NCBI RefSeq assembly: GCF_019931575.1
Contig: NZ_CP082923.1
Span: forward strand, 1 to 64,000
Origin: Caulobacter segnis
GTDB lineage: Bacteria; Pseudomonadota; Alphaproteobacteria; Caulobacterales; Caulobacteraceae
DNA length: 64,000 nt
Direction: 5' to 3'
In this document: piece by piece, positions 13,176-22,141 of the stretch
Numbering within the stretch: the first letter of the stretch is position 1
Layout of the letters: each line of letters begins with the position of its first letter
Position numbers and translations under genes: made by a program
The notes under the pieces: generated by a model
The model's database searches: none
What the model saw: the letters and a program-made list of their open reading frames with translations, nothing else
Told to the model about the DNA's origin: nothing

Positions 13176-15998
13176 ATGCCCCGTCGCCTTCGCCCCACCC
13201 GCCTGGAACATGTCGTCGACGGTCACGCCCTGCGCGCCCGCCTTTCGGCCGCCGCCCTCGATTCCATCGGCAACGAGGCCGAGCAGCGCGCGCGCGCCAT
13301 CGAGATCCTCAAGCAAGCGCTGTTTCGCGGCCGGATGATCGCCAAGGAGCGACTGGAGAACGGGGCCAGCGGCGTCGAGACCGCCCGGCTGATCAGCGGC
13401 GTCACCGACGAGGTGATCACCGCCCTCTACGACTTCACGACGGTGCACGTGTTCCGGGCCCGCAACCCGACCGAGGGCGAGCGCCTGTGCCTGCTGGCCG
13501 TCGGCGGCTACGGGCGCGGCACCCTGGCGCCCTTCTCGGACATCGATCTGCTGTTCCTGCGGCCCTACAAGCAGACGCCGCACGCCGAAAGCGTGATCGA
13601 GTTCATGCTCTATGCGCTGTGGGATCTGGGCTTCAAGGTCGGCCACGCCTCGCGGACCATCGAGGAGTGCGTGCGCCTCTCGAAGGAGGATTTCACGATC
13701 CGCACCTCGATCCTGGAGGCCCGCCGCCTGACCGGCGACGAGCGCCTGGCCGAGGACCTGAAGAAGCGCTTCCGCGACGACGTCATGAAGGGCACCGGCG
13801 CCCAATTCGTCGCCGCCAAGCTGAAGGAGCGCGACGACCGCCAAGCCCGGGCCGGGACCAGCCGCTACATGGTCGAGCCCAACGTCAAGGAAGGCAAGGG
13901 CGGCCTGCGCGACCTCCACACCCTGATGTGGATCGCCGAGTACCTGCACCCGGTCGATCGGCCCGAGGACGTCTTCAAGATGGAGGTGTTCTCCAGCCGC
14001 GAGACCAAGGCCTTCATCCGCGCCTTCGACTTCCTGCACGCCGTGCGGGCCCACCTGCACTTCACGACCGGCCGGCCCGAGGAGCGGCTGACCTTCGACC
14101 TGCAGCCCGAGATCGCCCGCCGCATGGGCTATGGCGACCGGGGCGACGCGCCGGCGGTCGAGCGGTTCATGCGCCGCTACTTCCTGATCGCCAAGGAGGT
14201 CGGGGCCCTGACCCGCGCCTTCTCGGCCAAGCTGGAAGCCGAGCACTTCAAGAACGAGCCCAAGGGCATCTCGCGGTTCCTGCAGGGCGGCCGGCCCAAG
14301 CGCAAGGCGCTGGACGTCGAGGGCTTCTACGAGGACGGGGGGCGCCTGAACATCGAGGGCCAGGCGGTCTTCGAGGCCGATCCAGTCAACCTGATCCGCC
14401 TTTTCAAGATCGCCGACGAACGCGACCTCGACCTGCACCCGGACGCCTTCACGGCGGTGACCCGGTCGCTTTCCTTGATCACCTCGCGCGTGCGCCGTGA
14501 CCCCGACGCCTGCCGGACCTTCCTGGACTTGCTGGCCCGCGGCAAGCGCAGCTACCGCACCCTGACCCTGATGAACGACGCCGGGGTGCTGGGCCGCTTC
14601 GTGCCGGAGTTCGGCCGGGTCGTGGCCCAAATGCAGTTCAACATGTACCACTCGTACACGGTGGACGAGCACACCCTGCGGGCCGTCGGCGTGATCGGCG
14701 ACATGGCCGCCGGCCGCCTGAGCGACGACCACCCGCTGGCGGTCTCGATCATGCCGCTGATCGAGGACCGCGAGGCCCTGTTCCTGGCCATGCTGCTGCA
14801 CGACACCGGCAAGGGCGGGGTGGGCGGTCAGGAGAAGGCCGGAGCCCGCAGCGCCCGCAGCGCCTGCGAGCGCCTGGGCCTGGAGCGCACCAAGGTCGAG
14901 CTGGTCGCCTGGCTGGTCGAGAACCATCTCGTCATGAGCGACTTCGCCCAGAAGCGCGACGTCTCCGATCCCGGCACGGTGGCCGCCTTCGCGCGGATCG
15001 TCGAGAACCCCGAGCGCCTGCGCCTCCTGCTGGTCATCACCGTCGCCGACATCCGCGCCGTCGGCCCCGGCGTCTGGAACGGCTGGAAGGGCCAGCTGCT
15101 GCGTGAGCTCTACAACGCCACCGAGGCGGTGTTCCGGGGCGGGCGCGGCAGCGACGCCGCCGCCAATGTCCTGCGCCACCAGGAGAGCGCCGCCGAGGCC
15201 GCCCGCGCGGCGCTGCTGGAGACCGATCCGGCCGCCATGGGCTGGGCCACGGCGATGGAGAACGCCTATTTCAGCGCCTTCAGCCAGGAAGACCTGTTCG
15301 AGCACGCCGCCCTGGCGCGCCGGGCGGCCATCCAGGGCGGGGCGGCCGCCGAGGGCCGCGTGCGCTCGGGCCAGAACGCCGCCGAGATCGTGGTCGCCGC
15401 CAAGGACCGGCGCGGCCTGTTCGCCGACCTGGCCCTGGCCATCTCGTCGCTGGGCGGCAACGTCGTCGGGGCGCGGGTCTTCACCTCGCGCCAAGGCCAG
15501 GCCCTGGACGTCTTCTATGTGCAGGACGTGACCGGCGCGCCTTTGGGCTGCGAGAACCCGCGCGCCCTCCGCCGCCTGGCCGACGCCCTGGAGGCCGCCG
15601 GCCGGGGCGAGACCCTGGCGGTCGAGCCGCGCCGGGGCGCCGAGCAGTCGCGCGCCGCCGCCTTCGCGATCGCGCCGACCGTGGTGGTCGACAACGACGC
15701 CTCCAACGACGCCACGGTGGTCGAAGCCTCGGGCCGCGACCGTCCGGGCCTGCTGCACGCCCTGGCCAAGACCCTGGCCGAGAGCGGCCTTTCCATCCAG
15801 TCGGCCCACATCGACGGCTATGGCGAGCGGGCGGTCGACGCCTTCTACGTCCAGACGTCGCAGGGCGAGAAGGTCACCGACACCCGCAAGGTCAACGCCC
15901 TCAAGGCCGACCTGCTGGCCGCCCTGGAGCAGAACGAGGCGACGGCCCCGGCGGCCCGCGCGGGCTTGCGCCGGGCGCGGGCCAGCGTGGCGCGATAG
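13176..15998 (+). CDS. glnD: Bifunctional uridylyltransferase/uridylyl-removing enzyme GlnD
   Basis: GlnD senses glutamine and adds or removes UMP on PII proteins, controlling nitrogen assimilation. The 940-residue protein has the nucleotidyltransferase motif GGYGRGTLAPFSDID at about 110-124 with catalytic aspartates D122 and D124, an HD phosphohydrolase site LLHDTGKGG around H542-D543 for UMP removal, and two C-terminal ACT domains (about 736-800 and 846-920) that bind glutamine. The ATG at 13176 (MPRRLRPTRLEH) gives the usual Caulobacter length; an upstream TTG-type extension would run through the inverted repeat. Confidence 0.96.
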   Translation: MPRRLRPTRLEHVVDGHALRARLSAAALDSIGNEAEQRARAIEILKQALFRGRMIAKERLENGASGVETARLISGVTDEVITALYDFTTVHVFRARNPTEGERLCLLAVGGYGRGTLAPFSDIDLLFLRPYKQTPHAESVIEFMLYALWDLGFKVGHASRTIEECVRLSKEDFTIRTSILEARRLTGDERLAEDLKKRFRDDVMKGTGAQFVAAKLKERDDRQARAGTSRYMVEPNVKEGKGGLRDLHTLMWIAEYLHPVDRPEDVFKMEVFSSRETKAFIRAFDFLHAVRAHLHFTTGRPEERLTFDLQPEIARRMGYGDRGDAPAVERFMRRYFLIAKEVGALTRAFSAKLEAEHFKNEPKGISRFLQGGRPKRKALDVEGFYEDGGRLNIEGQAVFEADPVNLIRLFKIADERDLDLHPDAFTAVTRSLSLITSRVRRDPDACRTFLDLLARGKRSYRTLTLMNDAGVLGRFVPEFGRVVAQMQFNMYHSYTVDEHTLRAVGVIGDMAAGRLSDDHPLAVSIMPLIEDREALFLAMLLHDTGKGGVGGQEKAGARSARSACERLGLERTKVELVAWLVENHLVMSDFAQKRDVSDPGTVAAFARIVENPERLRLLLVITVADIRAVGPGVWNGWKGQLLRELYNATEAVFRGGRGSDAAANVLRHQESAAEAARAALLETDPAAMGWATAMENAYFSAFSQEDLFEHAALARRAAIQGGAAAEGRVRSGQNAAEIVVAAKDRRGLFADLALAISSLGGNVVGARVFTSRQGQALDVFYVQDVTGAPLGCENPRALRRLADALEAAGRGETLAVEPRRGAEQSRAAAFAIAPTVVVDNDASNDATVVEASGRDRPGLLHALAKTLAESGLSIQSAHIDGYGERAVDAFYVQTSQGEKVTDTRKVNALKADLLAALEQNEATAPAARAGLRRARASVAR

Positions 15999-16041
15999 GG
16001 GTCTTCGTCACAGTTCCGGTTCAGCCGTCGAGGAAGAAGAC

Positions 16042-16209
16042 ATGAAGCCGCCGATCAAGCGCCTGGCCGACCTCAAGCCCGCCGCCGCCAGCGCCACGGC
16101 CTATGCGCGGCCCACCCCGAAAGTGGCGCGCCGCAAGACCGCCAAGGTGCTGACCGACGAAGAACGCGCGGCGTTCCTGGCCTCCCGCCCGGACCTCGCG
16201 CCCAAATAG
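16042..16209 (+). CDS. Small conserved-looking protein of unknown function (55 aa)
   Basis: A 55-codon reading frame starting MKPPIKRLADLKP and ending RPDLAPK. It has a good ribosome site (GAGGAAGAAG just before the ATG at 16042) and GC-rich third positions like its neighbours. It is basic, rich in Ala, Lys and Pro, and has no membrane segment or signal peptide. It lies 43 bp after glnD on the same strand and could be co-transcribed with it. I recognise no family. The ribosome site and codon use support a real gene; comparison with other Caulobacter genomes would settle it. Confidence 0.55.
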   Translation: MKPPIKRLADLKPAAASATAYARPTPKVARRKTAKVLTDEERAAFLASRPDLAPK

Positions 16210-16301
16210 CGCGGGCCGAGGCGCTCGGAAGCGAGTGGGCTGAGCGTCTGAGAAGGGTGGGGAGCGGGCCTCTGGCATTAGCCAATCGGCCGACGCCGCA
16301 G

Positions 16302-16411
16302 GCCCCCACCTGACCGCTTCGCGGTCGTCCGCCCCCAGCGGGGGCGGAAGGCGCCCGGCTCCCTTCTTCCCCCTCCGGGGGAGGAGCGCCGCAGGCGCGG
16401 AGGGGGCAAGT
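16302..16411. repeat. Multi-hairpin intergenic repeat, copy A
   Basis: An about 110-bp element that aligns along its whole length with 20012-20123. It comprises successive palindromes: GACCGC-TTC-GCGGTC, then CCGCCCCC-AG-CGGGGGCGG, then CTTCCCCCTC/GGGGGAGGAG and GCGCC-GCA-GGCGC, with an outer CCCCTCC/GGAGGGG pairing. It has the REP/BIME style of dispersed intergenic elements and lies in the 409-bp gap between the 55-codon gene and murJ. Confidence 0.8.
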
Positions 16412-16512
16412 ACGGGTCGAAGCCCGACCTTCTGGGTCGGTGCGATCCTTACTCGCCGTGAGATGTAAGGAAGGCTCCTTCTCCGAGGGAGAGGAATGGC
16501 GAACCAATCCGT

Positions 16513-16551
16513 GTCATCCCGGACGCGCCGAAGGCGTGATCCGGGACCCAG
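16513..16551. repeat. Second type of palindromic intergenic repeat
   Basis: A dyad with arms TCCCGGA (16517-16523) and TCCGGGA (16540-16546), an inner GCC/GGC pair, and the flanks GTCA and CCAG. It resembles the GTCATCCCGG...CCGGGA-type repeats common between alphaproteobacterial genes. It shows that the 5' extension of the murJ frame upstream of 16619 is repeat, not coding sequence. Confidence 0.6.
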
Positions 16552-16618
16552 GGGTGCGGTGGCGGCGTGTCGCTTCACCGCCCTTGACGCCCTCCCGCCA
16601 AACGCCCAGAAGCCGCGC

Positions 16619-18256
16619 GTGACCGACGCCGTTCCTCCCGCTTCCGCCGACCAGCCCGCGCCGCCCGCCAAGAAGGGCGGGGGGCTGCTCAAGTCGTCGA
16701 TGATCTATTCCGGCCTGACCCTGGTCAGCCGGTTCATGGGGTTCGCGCGGGACCTGGCGGTCTCGTACCGGATGGGGGCCAGCGCCACGCCGGCCGCCGA
16801 CGCCTACAACGCGGCCCTGGCCTTCCCGAACCTGTTCCGCCGGTTCTTCGCCGAGGGCGCCTTCGCCGCGGCCTTCGTGCCGGCCTACGCCAAGTCGCTG
16901 CAGCGCGACGGCGAGGAGAAGGCCGACATCCTGGCCGCCGACGCCATGGCGACCCTGGCGGCCTCGACCATCCTGATCACCGTCGTCTGCCAGCTGGCCA
17001 TGCCCTGGCTGATGATGCTGATCAGCCCAGGCTTCGGCTGGGGCACCGAGAAGTACAAGCTGGCGGTGCTGCTGACCCAGATCACCATGCCGTACCTGCC
17101 GTGCATGGCCATCGTCGCGCACCTGTCGGGCGTCTTGAACGCCCGCGACCGCTTCATCCTGTCGGCGGGCGCGCCGATCCTGCTGAACATCTTCACCCTG
17201 GCCTTCATCCTGCCCCAGACCAGCGCCGTCGGCGCGGCCACCTGGGGCTCGATCGGCGTGGTGGTCGCGGGCGTCGCCCAGGCGGCCCTGCTGACCTGGG
17301 GCGTCAACAAGTCGGGGGCCAAGGTCCACTGGCGGCTGCCGCGCCTGACGCCGGAGGTGCGCGAGCTGATCGGCAAGGCCATCCCCGGCGCCCTGGCGGC
17401 CAGCGCCACCCAGGTCAACATCTTCATCTCGGGCAACCTGGCCAGCCACGTTCCGGGCGGCCGCACCTGGCTGGCCACCGCCGACCGCCTCTACCAGCTG
17501 CCGCTGGGCCTGGTGGGCGTGGCCATCGGCGTCGCCTTGCTGCCGCGCCTGTCGCGCGCCGTGCACTCGGGCGACCGTGACGACGCTCAGAGCGCCATGG
17601 ACCAGGGCGTGACCCTGGCCATGGCCCTGACCCTGCCGGCCGCCGCTGCCCTGGTCGCCATGCCGGGCTTCCTGTCGGACGGCCTCTACACGCGCGGCCA
17701 GTTCACCGCCTTCGACGCCAGCCAGACGGCGGCGGCGCTGTTCTTCTACGGCCTGGGCACCCCGGCCTTCGTGCTGCAGCAGCTCTACTCGCGGGCCTTC
17801 TTCGCGCGCGGCGACACCAAGAGCCCGATGCGCTTTGCTTTGATCTCTGTGGCGGTGAACATCGCCTTCGGCGTGGCCCTGTTCCAGCTGGTGGGGGTCA
17901 AGGGCATCGCGGCGGCCACGGCGATCGCCTCGTGGATCAATGTCGGCCAGATGGCCTGGGGCCTGTCGGCCAAGAAGGACTACAGCCCGTCGCTGCAGAC
18001 CTGGTCGCGCCTGGCCCGGATCCTGGTCGCCAGCCTGGGCATGGGCCTCCTGATGGCCGCCGCCTCGCACTGGCGCGACCTGATCGAGGCCCCGCTGCGC
18101 GGCCTCGGCCTGACGGGCCACGCGATCGGGGCCAAGGAGTTCGCCCTGGCGCTCACCTGCCTGGCCGGCGTCGCGGTCTATCCGCCGCTGCTGTTCCTGT
18201 TCGGCGGGGTCAAGCCGGCCGAGCTGAAGGCGGCGCTGCGCCGGGGCAAGGCTTGA
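16619..18256 (+). CDS. murJ: Lipid II flippase MurJ (MviN)
   Basis: MurJ moves the peptidoglycan precursor lipid II across the inner membrane. The protein of about 545 residues has 13-14 hydrophobic helices and the MviN family pattern near the N terminus (SRFMGFARDLAVSYRMG and FPNLFRRFFAEGAFAAAFVPAY). The frame is open from 16496, but 16513-16551 is a palindromic repeat, so I place the start at the GTG at 16619 (reads VTDAVPPASADQ). An ATG at 16700 is a shorter alternative that would remove part of the first conserved segment. The gap to trpS contains a hairpin with a poor T-run at 18309-18330. Confidence 0.93.
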   Translation: MTDAVPPASADQPAPPAKKGGGLLKSSMIYSGLTLVSRFMGFARDLAVSYRMGASATPAADAYNAALAFPNLFRRFFAEGAFAAAFVPAYAKSLQRDGEEKADILAADAMATLAASTILITVVCQLAMPWLMMLISPGFGWGTEKYKLAVLLTQITMPYLPCMAIVAHLSGVLNARDRFILSAGAPILLNIFTLAFILPQTSAVGAATWGSIGVVVAGVAQAALLTWGVNKSGAKVHWRLPRLTPEVRELIGKAIPGALAASATQVNIFISGNLASHVPGGRTWLATADRLYQLPLGLVGVAIGVALLPRLSRAVHSGDRDDAQSAMDQGVTLAMALTLPAAAALVAMPGFLSDGLYTRGQFTAFDASQTAAALFFYGLGTPAFVLQQLYSRAFFARGDTKSPMRFALISVAVNIAFGVALFQLVGVKGIAAATAIASWINVGQMAWGLSAKKDYSPSLQTWSRLARILVASLGMGLLMAAASHWRDLIEAPLRGLGLTGHAIGAKEFALALTCLAGVAVYPPLLFLFGGVKPAELKAALRRGKA

Positions 18257-18308
18257 TCCGTGGCGGCGGGGAGGCTAACCAGCGGGCCATGGCTCCGATC
18301 GGTCTCCT

Positions 18309-18330
18309 CGCGCCGCGATGGCGCGGCTCT
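18309..18330 (+). terminator. Possible weak terminator after murJ
   Basis: CGCGCC (18309-18314) pairs with GGCGCG (18320-18325) around a 5-nt loop, followed by GCTCTTTCT, which is only partly T-rich. It is 52 bp after the murJ stop. Confidence 0.4.
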
Positions 18331-18343
18331 TTCTGACTTCGAT

Positions 18344-18363
18344 CATCGCGTCTCGACGCGATG
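18344..18363. repeat. Perfect palindrome in the trpS leader/promoter region
   Basis: CATCGCGTC (18344-18352) and GACGCGATG (18355-18363) are exact 9-bp inverted arms around a 2-nt centre, 55 bp upstream of the trpS start. Such a tight centre favours a protein-binding DNA operator over an RNA hairpin. No regulator is identified. Confidence 0.55.
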
Positions 18364-18417
18364 GGCGCTTCCGTACGCCCGCCACCAGTCCAAAATTCGA
18401 CAGCAAGGCTTAAGGCC

Positions 18418-19452
18418 ATGACCGACCAAGCTCCCGTCCCCTATGCGGGCCCCGCCCGCGTGCTCTCGGGCGTCCAGCCCTCGGGCGCCCTGCACCTGGG
18501 CAACTATCTCGGCGCGCTGGTGAAGTTCGCCCGCCTGCAGCACGAGATCGACACCTTCATCTTCGTGGCCGACCTTCACGCCATCACCGTCTGGCAGGAC
18601 CCGGCGGCCCTGGCCCAGCAGACCCGCGAGATCGCGGCGGCCTACATCGCCTCGGGCCTGGACCCGGACAAGGCGACGATCTTTCCGCAATCGGCGGTGC
18701 GCGAGCACGCCGAGCTGGCCTGGATCTTCCAGTGCGTCGCCCGCTTGGGCTGGCTGGACCGCATGACCCAGTTCAAGGAGAAGAGCGGCAAGCACAAGGA
18801 GCGCAGCTCGGTGGGCCTCTACACCTACCCGGTGCTGCAGGCGGCCGACATCCTGGTCTACAAGGCCACCCACGTGCCGGTCGGTGAGGACCAGAAGCAG
18901 CACCTGGAGCTGACCCGCGACATCGCTGGCAAGTTCAACCACGACTTCGGGGTCCAGGGCTTCTTCCCGCAGCCCGAGCCGCTGATCCAGGGGCCGGGCG
19001 CGCGGGTCATGTCCCTGCGCGACGGCGCGGCCAAGATGAGCAAGTCCGATCCGTCCGACTATTCGCGCATCAACCTGACCGACACGGCCGATGACATCGC
19101 CGCCAAGGTCCGCAAGGCCCGCACCGACCCGGAGCCGCTGCCGGAAACCCTCGAGGAGCTGGCCGGCCGCGCCGAGGCCGACAACCTGGTGGGCATCTTC
19201 GCGGCCCTGTCGGGCCGGACCAAGGCCGAGGTGCTGGCCGAGTACGCTGGCAAGGGCTTTGGAACCTTCAAGCCGGCCCTGGCCGAGCTGGCGGTCGAGA
19301 AGCTGGCCCCGGTGGGCGAGCGCATGCGCGGCCTGCTGGGCGACCCGGCGGTGCTGGACGCCATCCTGGCCAAGGGCGCGGAAAAGGCCCGCGAGGCCGC
19401 CGCCCCGACCCTGGCCGAGGTCAAGAAGCTGGTCGGCTTCTGGGGGGCCTAG
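18418..19452 (+). CDS. trpS: Tryptophanyl-tRNA synthetase
   Basis: Charges tRNA-Trp with tryptophan. The 344-residue class I synthetase has the HIGH-type motif HLGN at residues 26-29 ([16 protein letters not shown]) and the KMSKS loop starting at K206 ([11 protein letters not shown]), both intact, with a typical length. The ATG at 18418 gives [11 protein letters not shown] before the first Rossmann strand. It is separated from murJ by 161 bp holding a weak terminator and a perfect 20-bp palindrome, so it probably has its own promoter. The usp gene follows after 44 bp on the same strand. Confidence 0.96.
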   Translation: MTDQAPVPYAGPARVLSGVQPSGALHLGNYLGALVKFARLQHEIDTFIFVADLHAITVWQDPAALAQQTREIAAAYIASGLDPDKATIFPQSAVREHAELAWIFQCVARLGWLDRMTQFKEKSGKHKERSSVGLYTYPVLQAADILVYKATHVPVGEDQKQHLELTRDIAGKFNHDFGVQGFFPQPEPLIQGPGARVMSLRDGAAKMSKSDPSDYSRINLTDTADDIAAKVRKARTDPEPLPETLEELAGRAEADNLVGIFAALSGRTKAEVLAEYAGKGFGTFKPALAELAVEKLAPVGERMRGLLGDPAVLDAILAKGAEKAREAAAPTLAEVKKLVGFWGA

Positions 19453-19496
19453 AAACGAGGCTTGAGGTTCAGGCTGAAGCGGCGTCATCTCGCGCG

Positions 19497-20000
19497 ATGA
19501 CCGACGCCGCTTCAACCGCCGCCTCGCAAAGCCGCCGCAAGTTCCTGGTCGTCGCCGACGACACGCCGGAATTCTCGGCGGCGCTCAAATACGCCTGCCG
19601 ACGGGCCCGCTCGACCGGCGGCCACGTGGCCATGCTGAAGGTGATCTCGCCCGCCGAGTTCGAGCACTGGAGCGGCGTGCGCGAGGAGATCGAGCGCCAG
19701 GAGCGCGAGGAGGCCGAGGTCCTGCTGCAGAGCCTGGCCGCCCAGGTCGTGGCCGAGACCGGCCTGCCGCCCGAGTTCATCATCAAGCACGCCGACAGCG
19801 TCCGCACGGCCCTGAAGGCGGTGGTCGCCGCCGATCCCAGCATCAAGATCCTGATCCTGGCGACCTCCACGGCGGGGCGGGGCCCGGGCCCCCTGATCTC
19901 GGCCATCGCCAAGGAGGGCGTCGGGTTCAGCGGCCGCAAGTTGCCCGTCACCGTGGTGCCGGGCGACCTGACGGATACCGAGATCGAGGAGTTGGCGTAA
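19497..20000 (+). CDS. Universal stress protein (UspA family)
   Basis: A 167-residue single-domain Usp protein: KFLVVADDTPEFSAALKYACRRA at the first strand and helix, then a long charged helix, and the segment ILILATSTAGRGPGP that corresponds to the nucleotide-binding GxxG region near the C-terminal part. Usp proteins are cytosolic, often ATP-binding, and help survival under starvation or stress; the specific role here is unknown. Closely following trpS, it may share its transcript. It converges on the P450 gene across a multi-hairpin repeat. Confidence 0.85.
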   Translation: MTDAASTAASQSRRKFLVVADDTPEFSAALKYACRRARSTGGHVAMLKVISPAEFEHWSGVREEIERQEREEAEVLLQSLAAQVVAETGLPPEFIIKHADSVRTALKAVVAADPSIKILILATSTAGRGPGPLISAIAKEGVGFSGRKLPVTVVPGDLTDTEIEELA

Positions 20001-20011
20001 GGTTCAGCATC

Positions 20012-20123
20012 TCCCCCCACCTGACCCGCTTCGCGGGTCGTCCGCCCCCAAAGGCGGGCGGAAGGAGATCGCCGTCCTTCTTCCCCCTCCGGGGGAGGAG
20101 CGCGAAGCGCGGAGGGGGCGAGT
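20012..20123. repeat. Multi-hairpin intergenic repeat, copy B
   Basis: An about 112-bp element that matches 16302-16411 in order and spacing. It has the palindromes GACCCGC-TTC-GCGGGTC, then CCGCCC...GGGCGG, CTTCCCCCTCC/GGGGGAGGAG and GCGC-GAA-GCGC. It fills the gap between the convergent usp and P450 genes and probably ends transcripts from both sides. Several differences between the copies are compensatory or lie in loops (the first stem is one pair longer here). Confidence 0.8.
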
Positions 20124-20128
20124 GAGCG

Positions 20129-21397
20129 TCAGACCCGCTCCGGAATCCGCACCATCATCCGCTCGTAGCCCTTCACGAAGGTCGAGAAGACGCGCTTGGG
20201 CTCTTCCAGGACCTCGATCTTCGGGAAGCGCTTGAGCACCTCTTCCCAGACGATCTTCAGCTGCATCTCGGCCAGGCGGTTGCCCACGCAGCGGTGGATG
20301 CCGAAGCCGAACGACAGGTGGCGGCGGGCATTGGGCCGGTCGATGATGAAGGCGTCTGCGTCCTCGATCACCGTGTCGTCGCGGTTGCCCGAGACGTACC
20401 ACATGACGACCTTGTCGCCCTTCTTGATCGTCTTGCCGCCCAGCTCGAAGTCCTCCAGCGCCGTGCGGCGCATGTGGGCCAGCGGGGTCTGCCAGCGGAT
20501 GATCTCCGAGACCATGTTCGGGATCAGGCTGGGGTCGGCGCGCAGCTTGGCTTCTTCGGCCGGGTTCTTGCTCAGGGCGTAGAGGCCGCCGGTGATCGAG
20601 TTGCGTGTCGTGTCGTTGCCGCCGACGATCAGCAGGATGACGTTGCCCAGATACTCCATCGGCGGCATGTCGCGGGTGGCCTCGCCATGGGCCAGCATCG
20701 AGATCAGGTCGTTGCCCGGCTCGGTCTGGTTCACCCGCTCGTTCCACAGATTGGTGAAATAGCCCAGGCACTCCAGGAGCTCCGCGCGGCGGGCGTCTTC
20801 GCTCTCGACGATGCCGCTCTCCGGAGACGCCGTCGCCACGTCGGACCAGCGGGTCAGCTTGCGGCGCTCCTCCCAGGGGAAGTCGAACAGGGTGGCCAGC
20901 ATCTGGGTGGTCAGCTCGATCGAGACCTTGTCGACCCAGTCGAACGGCTCGCCGATCGGCAGGGCGTCGAGGATCTCGCAGACCCGTCCGCGGATGACGC
21001 CCTCCAACTTGGCCAGGTTCGGCGGCGAGACGATCGGGCTGACCGTCTTGCGCTGGATGTCGTGCTTGGGCGGGTCCATGGCGATGAACATCGGCAGGAC
21101 GAAGTCCTCGTCGAAGTCGCGGATGGTGATGCCGCCGAGGTGCGCATCCGACGAGAAGACCTGGTGGGTCGTGTCGACGGTCATGATGTCGTTGTAGCGG
21201 GTGATCGACCAGTACGGCCCGATCTCCTCGTCGCCCTTCGACCAGTGGACAGGCTCTTCCTTCCGCAGGCGCTCGAAATAGGGCCACATCGCGTCGGCCT
21301 GGAACAGGGCCGGGTCGGCGACGTGATAGTCATCGAGAGGGATGGAATAGGCCTTCGCGCGCGCCGCGTCCTTCAGGTCCACCGAACCGTCGCTCAT
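20129..21397 (-). CDS. Cytochrome P450, CYP153-type (terminal alkane/fatty-acid hydroxylase)
   Basis: A 422-residue soluble P450. The I-helix motif GGNDTTRNS, the ExxR motif EIIRW and the heme-binding loop FGFGIHRCVGNRLAE with the cysteine ligand at about residue 370 are all present. The segments GYWSITRYNDIMTVDTTHQVFSS and SSDAHLGGITIRD are typical of the CYP153A family, which hydroxylates the terminal carbon of medium-chain alkanes and fatty acids using ferredoxin and ferredoxin reductase. Neither partner is encoded nearby. The ATG at 21397 follows a GGGAGGA ribosome site; the 23-residue upstream extension lacks one. It diverges from the nfuA-like gene. Confidence 0.9.
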   Translation of the reverse strand: MSDGSVDLKDAARAKAYSIPLDDYHVADPALFQADAMWPYFERLRKEEPVHWSKGDEEIGPYWSITRYNDIMTVDTTHQVFSSDAHLGGITIRDFDEDFVLPMFIAMDPPKHDIQRKTVSPIVSPPNLAKLEGVIRGRVCEILDALPIGEPFDWVDKVSIELTTQMLATLFDFPWEERRKLTRWSDVATASPESGIVESEDARRAELLECLGYFTNLWNERVNQTEPGNDLISMLAHGEATRDMPPMEYLGNVILLIVGGNDTTRNSITGGLYALSKNPAEEAKLRADPSLIPNMVSEIIRWQTPLAHMRRTALEDFELGGKTIKKGDKVVMWYVSGNRDDTVIEDADAFIIDRPNARRHLSFGFGIHRCVGNRLAEMQLKIVWEEVLKRFPKIEVLEEPKRVFSTFVKGYERMMVRIPERV

Positions 21398-21541
21398 CTT
21401 GGATCCTCCCGCGGATCGTTGTTCTGCGACCATACCGCCAGAAAATGACGCCTGTGTCACTTTCAAAATGCGCCAAATGGTCTTTGCACGAGAGCGCCGG
21501 CCGGTCTTGCGTCACGGCTTCGCGAGGTCCATTTCAGACGC

Positions 21542-22114
21542 ATGTTCATTCAGACCGAAACCACTCCGAACCCCGAGGTCCTGAAGTTCCTGCCCGGCCG
21601 TGAAGTGCTGGGAGAGGGCGCGCGGGAATTCCGTACGTCCGAGGAAGGCGACGCCTCGCCGCTGGCCCGGGCGTTGTTCGATCTGGGCGACGTGACACGG
21701 GTGTTCTTCGGTCCCGACTTCCTGACCGTCACCAAGGGCGAGGACGCCCAGTGGCCGCACCTGAAGGCGCCGATCCTGGCGGCCATCATGGACCACTTCA
21801 CCAGTGGTCGCCCGCTGCTGCTGGACGCGACGCAGGATGGCGGCCACGACGAGGACGGCGTCTATGACGAGGAAGCCAGCCAGATCGTCGCCGAGATCAA
21901 GGAACTGCTGGACACCCGCATCCGCCCGGCCGTGGCCCAGGATGGCGGCGACATCGTCTTCTCGCGCTTCGAACCGAAGACGGGCGTCGTGTGGCTGCAC
22001 ATGCGCGGCGCCTGCTCGGGCTGCCCCTCGTCGTCGGCGACCCTGAAGTCCGGCGTCGAGAACATGCTCAAGCACTACGTGCCCGAAGTGACCCGGGTCG
22101 AGCAGACGCTCTGA
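21542..22114 (+). CDS. NfuA/NifU-type iron-sulfur cluster scaffold or carrier
   Basis: A 190-residue protein with two domains: an Nfu N-terminal domain (MFIQTETTPNPEVLKFLPGR, residues 1 to about 90) and a NifU C-terminal domain (about 108-180) carrying the cluster-binding C158-x2-C161 (GACSGCPSSS). Such proteins bind a [4Fe-4S] cluster between subunits and pass it to target enzymes, probably including MiaB, which is encoded nearby and needs two clusters; that link is inference. The ATG at 21542 opens the conserved N-terminal motif. The gene diverges from the P450 and is followed by a separate promoter for the next gene. Confidence 0.9.
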   Translation: MFIQTETTPNPEVLKFLPGREVLGEGAREFRTSEEGDASPLARALFDLGDVTRVFFGPDFLTVTKGEDAQWPHLKAPILAAIMDHFTSGRPLLLDATQDGGHDEDGVYDEEASQIVAEIKELLDTRIRPAVAQDGGDIVFSRFEPKTGVVWLHMRGACSGCPSSSATLKSGVENMLKHYVPEVTRVEQTL

Positions 22115-22141
22115 TTTTCCGCGATCCGGCCCGCGCGGGTG

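Noticed and set aside
16496..16618. murJ starting at the ATG at 16496
   Set aside because: The extension would translate a palindromic intergenic repeat (16513-16551); the product's first 41 residues resemble no MurJ. The GTG at 16619 is preferred.
21447..21460. TGAC...GTCA dyad between the P450 and nfuA-like genes
   Set aside because: Only 4-bp arms are exact, which is expected often by chance; no regulator is nearby.
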